Assembly (NCBI RefSeq): GCF_000633395.1
Contig: NZ_AYMU01000009.1
Location: forward strand, 62,001-126,000
Origin: Pseudomonas sp. PH1b
GTDB taxonomy: Bacteria; Pseudomonadota; Gammaproteobacteria; Pseudomonadales; Pseudomonadaceae
Length of the DNA: 64,000 bases
Reading direction: 5' to 3'
Shown here: one piece after another, positions 60,446 to 64,000 of the stretch
Layout of the letters: each line of letters begins with the position of its first letter
Position numbering within the stretch: the first letter of the stretch is position 1
The notes under the pieces: model-generated
Seen by the model: only the letters and a program-made list of their open reading frames with translations
Databases searched by the model: none
What the model was told of the DNA's origin: nothing
Program-made: the position numbers and the translations under genes

Positions 60446-63139
60446 TCAGAACTGGTATTCCACGGTGCCCTGCAAGGTTCGGCCGCGGCCGAGGGTGAAG
60501 GCCAGGACATCGCCCATGGGCACCAGGTAGGCACGGTCGGTGACGTTTTCCATCGCCAGGCGCAGGGTCAGTTCGTCGGTGGCACGGTAGCTGCCGTACA
60601 GGTCGTAGACGGTGTAGGGCTTCCAGTCCGCGGGGTAGACGCTGGTGGTGGTGCGGGTGTTGCTGCCACCTTCCGAGTAGCCCGCGCTGTAGCGGGCCCG
60701 GGCGCCGATATCCAGCTTGCGCTCGAAGAACCGCGCCCCCAGGGTCAAGGTGCCGCGGTCCATCGGCATGTGTTCGGCCGAGCCGAGGATCGCGCTGCAA
60801 TGGCTGGCGTTGTTGGCCTGCGTATCCGGGCGCATGCCGACCACCGGGGCGCGGCCGGCCGTGCTGTTCTTCACGGTCTGGGTCACGCCGCCCAGCCACG
60901 CGGTCTTCGAGCAGAAGTCGTTGCTGCCGATCATGTGGGTGTAGGCAAGCTGCCCGTAGGCACGTCCGGCATCGTAGTCGAGCTGGTACTCCACGCCCTT
61001 GAAGCGGGTGTCGCGCAGGTTGTTGACGTAGGCACTGTTGCCGATCCCCGCCATGCCGTAGCCCGGCGGCTGCACCCCCATGTTCATGAAGATGAAGTCT
61101 TCGACGCGGGTGTCGAAATAGGCAACCTTGATCCCTAGCCGATCTTCGGCGAACCAGAGGTTTTCCTTGAGCACATTGACCCCGGCTTCCCAGGTGGTGG
61201 AGCGCTCCGGACGCAGGAAGGGGTTGGGGTACATGCTCTCGGCGCCACCGCCGTGGGGACGACCGGTAATCAGGGTCTCGGTGACCGCCGGCGGGCGCCA
61301 GCCCTTGCCGTAGCTGGTGAACAGTTGCAGCCATTCCACGCCGGGCTTGATCGCCAGACCAAAGGTGGGCGAGAAGCGCCCTTCTTCGGTATCCACGTCA
61401 TAGTTGACCGGCACCGTGGTTTGCCGAGTGGTTCCCAGAATGAAGGTGCGGGTGTTGATCCCGGTTTCGCCCCGCAGCCGGTAACGGTCGTAGCGCAAAC
61501 CGGCATTGAGGTTCAGCCAGCCGTCGTAGTCGAAATCCAGGCGGGTGAACAGGCTGCCCAGGGCACGATCGCCCTCGGGGGTCATGCTGGCCGCGGGCGA
61601 TGCGCTGACTGCCGAGCCCTTGGGTACCGGCTGGCTGGAATCGGGGCGGACCTTGTCATAGAAGAATTCCAGGCCGTAGTTGGCCTTGAGCGTGGCCAGC
61701 TCGCTCAGCGCGAAAGTCGAGGTGTTCTGCGCCTGCGCCCCGTAGGTATCGGTCTGGTAGGTGATCGAGTAGCCAGGGCTGCTGCGGCGGGTCAGGGTGC
61801 TCTGGTCATTGGTGTTGTCGACGTAGTAGAGCTTGGCCTTGAAATCGATCAGCGGGTTGTCCGGGGTGTAGCTGTAGTCGAGGCCGAAGTTCTGCGAACG
61901 CACGTCGCTGCTGCCAAGCTTTTCCCAGAGCTGGTCCTTGTTTTCGGTGTTCATCATGTTGGCGTCGTTGTAGGACACCTGGGTGGTCAGGTAGCTCAGC
62001 TGCAGGCGCTGGTCCTCGGGCAGGTTGAGCCCCAGCTTGACCAGGCGCGAGCGCATCACGGAAGCGGAATAGGCCACCTTGGCGTTCTTCACCCGGTCAT
62101 TGATCGACGGGTCCATCCAGCTCCCGGTCCGCAGTTCGCCAATGCCGCCCTTGGTCCCCGGGTTGTAGTCGCCCAAGTGCCGCTCACTGGCAGCCAGCAG
62201 CATGTCCCAGACCTCGGTGCCGATCGCGAAGGCGCTACTGCCGATGAAATGGGTACCGTTGCTGCGCCCGCCCAGGCCAGTGGTGACACGAATCCGGCCG
62301 CCAATCTCCTGCCCGGGCTTGAGCAGGTCGCGGGCCTCGACGGTGCGAAAATTGGCGATCCCGCCGATCACTCCGGCACCGCCCATGGTCGAAGTGGCGC
62401 CCTTCTCCACCACCACTTCGGAGAGCAGCTCCGGATCGACATAGAGAGTGCCGTTGCGCTGCTGGTGGCCGCTCTGCTGATAGTTCTGGCGCATGCCGTC
62501 CACCGACATGTTGACCCGGCCATAGTCCTGGATCCCGCGAATGTTCACCGACAGGCCCGGGTCCTGCTGGCTGACTGCGGAATACACGCCGGAGGTTTCC
62601 TCCAGCATGTCGGCGGCGTGCCGCGGCGGGTTGCGATCGAGCTGCTCGCGGCCGACCACGCTCACCGAACGTGGCGCGCTGTACACCCAATCGCTCTGGC
62701 GGCCTTCGAGGTTGCCGGAGATGGTGGTGGGGGTCAGGGCCAGGGCGCCCTCACGCCCGGTTTCCACCCGGCTCAGGGTCACCTGGCGCTCGCCGGTGAA
62801 GCGGTACTGCACCGGTGCATTGCCCAGCAGCCGGGCCAGGCCTTCCTCGGCGCTGTAGCGTCCCTTGAGCGATGAGCTGTGCAAGCCATGCAGGCGCAGG
62901 CTGTCGAACAGCACTTGCACCCCCGCCTGCTCGGCAAACGCCAGCACTGCACTGCCAAGGGCCTGGGCAGGAATATCGAAGTCCAGCTGGCGTTGCTGCA
63001 AGGCGCTCTGCGGGGCACTACCCACAGACTCTGCCGCGTGCAGCAAATTGCCTCCTGCCAACAGTCCTGCTACGCCCAAGTGAATGGCGAGCGCCAAACG
63101 ACTTGCGGCGTGAACTCCAGTACGACTGCCTACCTTCAT
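60446..63139 (-). CDS. hasR: TonB-dependent hemophore receptor HasR
   Basis: 897 residues from ATG 63139 (AGGA 9 nt upstream; ATG 63148 is three codons earlier). It has a signal peptide (about 1-35), an STN signalling domain (FDIPAQALGSAVLAFAEQAG, about 55-115), a plug and a 22-stranded barrel ending TVEYQF. The N-terminal extension transmits haem-HasA binding to HasS and HasI. It is 83 bp upstream of hasA and likely cotranscribed. Confidence 0.95.
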   Translation of the reverse strand: MKVGSRTGVHAASRLALAIHLGVAGLLAGGNLLHAAESVGSAPQSALQQRQLDFDIPAQALGSAVLAFAEQAGVQVLFDSLRLHGLHSSSLKGRYSAEEGLARLLGNAPVQYRFTGERQVTLSRVETGREGALALTPTTISGNLEGRQSDWVYSAPRSVSVVGREQLDRNPPRHAADMLEETSGVYSAVSQQDPGLSVNIRGIQDYGRVNMSVDGMRQNYQQSGHQQRNGTLYVDPELLSEVVVEKGATSTMGGAGVIGGIANFRTVEARDLLKPGQEIGGRIRVTTGLGGRSNGTHFIGSSAFAIGTEVWDMLLAASERHLGDYNPGTKGGIGELRTGSWMDPSINDRVKNAKVAYSASVMRSRLVKLGLNLPEDQRLQLSYLTTQVSYNDANMMNTENKDQLWEKLGSSDVRSQNFGLDYSYTPDNPLIDFKAKLYYVDNTNDQSTLTRRSSPGYSITYQTDTYGAQAQNTSTFALSELATLKANYGLEFFYDKVRPDSSQPVPKGSAVSASPAASMTPEGDRALGSLFTRLDFDYDGWLNLNAGLRYDRYRLRGETGINTRTFILGTTRQTTVPVNYDVDTEEGRFSPTFGLAIKPGVEWLQLFTSYGKGWRPPAVTETLITGRPHGGGAESMYPNPFLRPERSTTWEAGVNVLKENLWFAEDRLGIKVAYFDTRVEDFIFMNMGVQPPGYGMAGIGNSAYVNNLRDTRFKGVEYQLDYDAGRAYGQLAYTHMIGSNDFCSKTAWLGGVTQTVKNSTAGRAPVVGMRPDTQANNASHCSAILGSAEHMPMDRGTLTLGARFFERKLDIGARARYSAGYSEGGSNTRTTTSVYPADWKPYTVYDLYGSYRATDELTLRLAMENVTDRAYLVPMGDVLAFTLGRGRTLQGTVEYQF

Positions 63140-63254
63140 GTTTCCCATTCCTGCGCTGGCTATTCTTGTGTATGCGAATGCATCTCAATTAGCTAGACGT
63201 GCCAGGCAGGAAAACTCAGTAAGGTTTTTTCCGATTATTTTTCAGAAGAGCAGA

Positions 63255-63271
63255 AAAAGGCCTGCAGGCCT
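63255..63271 (-). terminator. Hairpin between hasS and hasR
   Basis: AGGCC-TGCA-GGCCT followed on the minus strand by TTTT, beginning just at the hasS stop codon. Read as a short terminator or attenuator. Confidence 0.6.
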
Positions 63272-64000
63272 CAATAAATCAGGCTGACCCCGGCCAGGTC
63301 GAAACGCTGCACCTGCAGCTCCCGGGTCAGGGTATCCAGGGCGGTATCGAGCATGTCCAGGGGAAATACACCGCTGACCTGGCGCTGGGCCAGGTCGTTG
63401 CTGCTCAGCACCACGCGCCCGGGACGGTAGCGATTGAGGCGCTCGATGACCACGGCCAGGGGCTGACGATCGAACACCAGGACCCCGCGTCGCCAACTGG
63501 TGGCCCGCTGCAGGTCAAGCCCGTCCAGGGCCACCACCCCCGCTTGCGGGTCGTAACGGGCACTTTGCCCCTCCTGCAGCACCCGCTCGGAAGGACCGCT
63601 CTGTGCCGGGGAGTCAAGGCTCACGGCAACACTGTGCTGCAAGACCCCGACCCAGGCTTGCTGCTGATTTTCCCGGGTGACCAGGAAACGCGTGCCCAGG
63701 GCCCGGGTCTGGCCGCCGGCACTCTGCACGATGAAGGGCCGGCGCTCCTCACCGGCCATGGGCGCCACGTCGAATACCGCGGAGCCGGCCAGCAGTTGGA
63801 CCGTCCGCTGCTCGGAGCTGAAGTCGAGGCGAATGGCACTGGCCGAGTCCAGCTCCACCGTGCTGCCATCGGCCAGGTGCACAGTGCGGACCTCGCCTTT
63901 GCCGGTCAGGTAGTCGGCCTGCAGGTAGACCAGCGCCTGCGGTCCTTGCAGCCAGCCCAGGGCGACCACCAGGACCAGGGTGACGGCACTGGCCAGGCGA
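63271..64000 (-). CDS. hasS: FecR-family anti-sigma factor HasS (5' end outside window)
   Basis: At least 243 codons, running off the right edge. The first readable residues form a membrane helix (RLASAVTLVLVVALGWL); the rest is the FecR domain (VRTVHLADGSTVELDSASA, GTRFLVTRE, RRGVLVFDRQPLAVVIERLNRY) and the C-terminal STN-like segment (VSGVFPLDMLDTALDTL). It should hold the ECF sigma factor HasI (expected to the right) until HasR signals haem. Confidence 0.9.
   Translation of the reverse strand, partial: RLASAVTLVLVVALGWLQGPQALVYLQADYLTGKGEVRTVHLADGSTVELDSASAIRLDFSSEQRTVQLLAGSAVFDVAPMAGEERRPFIVQSAGGQTRALGTRFLVTRENQQQAWVGVLQHSVAVSLDSPAQSGPSERVLQEGQSARYDPQAGVVALDGLDLQRATSWRRGVLVFDRQPLAVVIERLNRYRPGRVVLSSNDLAQRQVSGVFPLDMLDTALDTLTRELQVQRFDLAGVSLIY

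Noticed and set aside
63149..63250. Possible Fur box upstream of hasR
   Set aside because: AATTGAGATGCATTCGCAT matches the Fur consensus too poorly to call, although Fur control of has genes is known.

Overview
The window looks like a chromosomal segment of a Pseudomonas of the fluorescens group. The GC-rich codon use, REP-type palindromes, and gene neighbourhoods (gdhA-ettA-morA-glyA, yjiA-yjiX-cstA, mapZ-radA-ankB-katB-mscL, NCS2 permease-trmA, the has haem-hemophore operon) are those of fluorescent pseudomonads. Most of it is ordinary core genome.

Left part (1-11.9 kb): a partial lipoprotein-like gene, a small conserved protein, a Lon-like ATP-dependent protease, two envelope proteins (DUF3015 and DUF4105/Lnb-type), a small lipoprotein, a GreA/GreB-family factor, NADP-type glutamate dehydrogenase (gdhA) and the ribosome-associated ATPase EttA.

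Accessory island (about 11.98-24.56 kb): a foreign block lies between ettA and morA. It starts with a tightly coupled four-gene module of three large tyrosine recombinases and a small coiled-coil protein, resembling gamma-mobile-trio (GmtY/GmtZ/GmtX) and Tn554 TnpABC organisation. The cargo is AT-rich and looks defensive: a minus-strand operon of a two-TM SLATT-like effector (interrupted by an in-frame stop), an NA37/YejK-like nucleoid-associated protein and a RelA/SpoT-type nucleotide synthetase; a HEPN-like protein with an RxxxxH motif; and a hybrid antitoxin (AbiEi/DUF6088-like N-terminus joined to an Xre/ParS-like toxin-binding C-terminus) with no toxin gene beside it. A near-perfect 14-bp direct repeat (AAAAGTTANGTTTT) brackets the block and is the best candidate for attL/attR.

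Middle part (25-45 kb): the c-di-GMP protein MorA, glyA, a DctA-type symporter with two FadR/GntR regulators and paired GGTAAGACC operators, the YjiA/YjiX/CstA pyruvate or peptide uptake group, the PilZ protein MapZ, RadA, the periplasmic catalase KatB with its ankyrin partner, MscL, ferredoxin-NADP reductase and the rRNA methylase RlmG.

Right part (45-64 kb): the cyanide-insensitive oxidase CioAB with a DUF2474 small protein and an upstream Anr/FNR box; an MFS exporter; a HigBA-type toxin-antitoxin pair with a palindromic operator; a DJ-1-family protein lacking the usual cysteine; a purine-type NCS2 permease with TrmA; a five-unit REP tandem array; and the haem-acquisition operon hasS-hasR-hasA-hasD-hasE-hasF running leftward off the window end. 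All family assignments come from reading the translated sequence; no database search was run.
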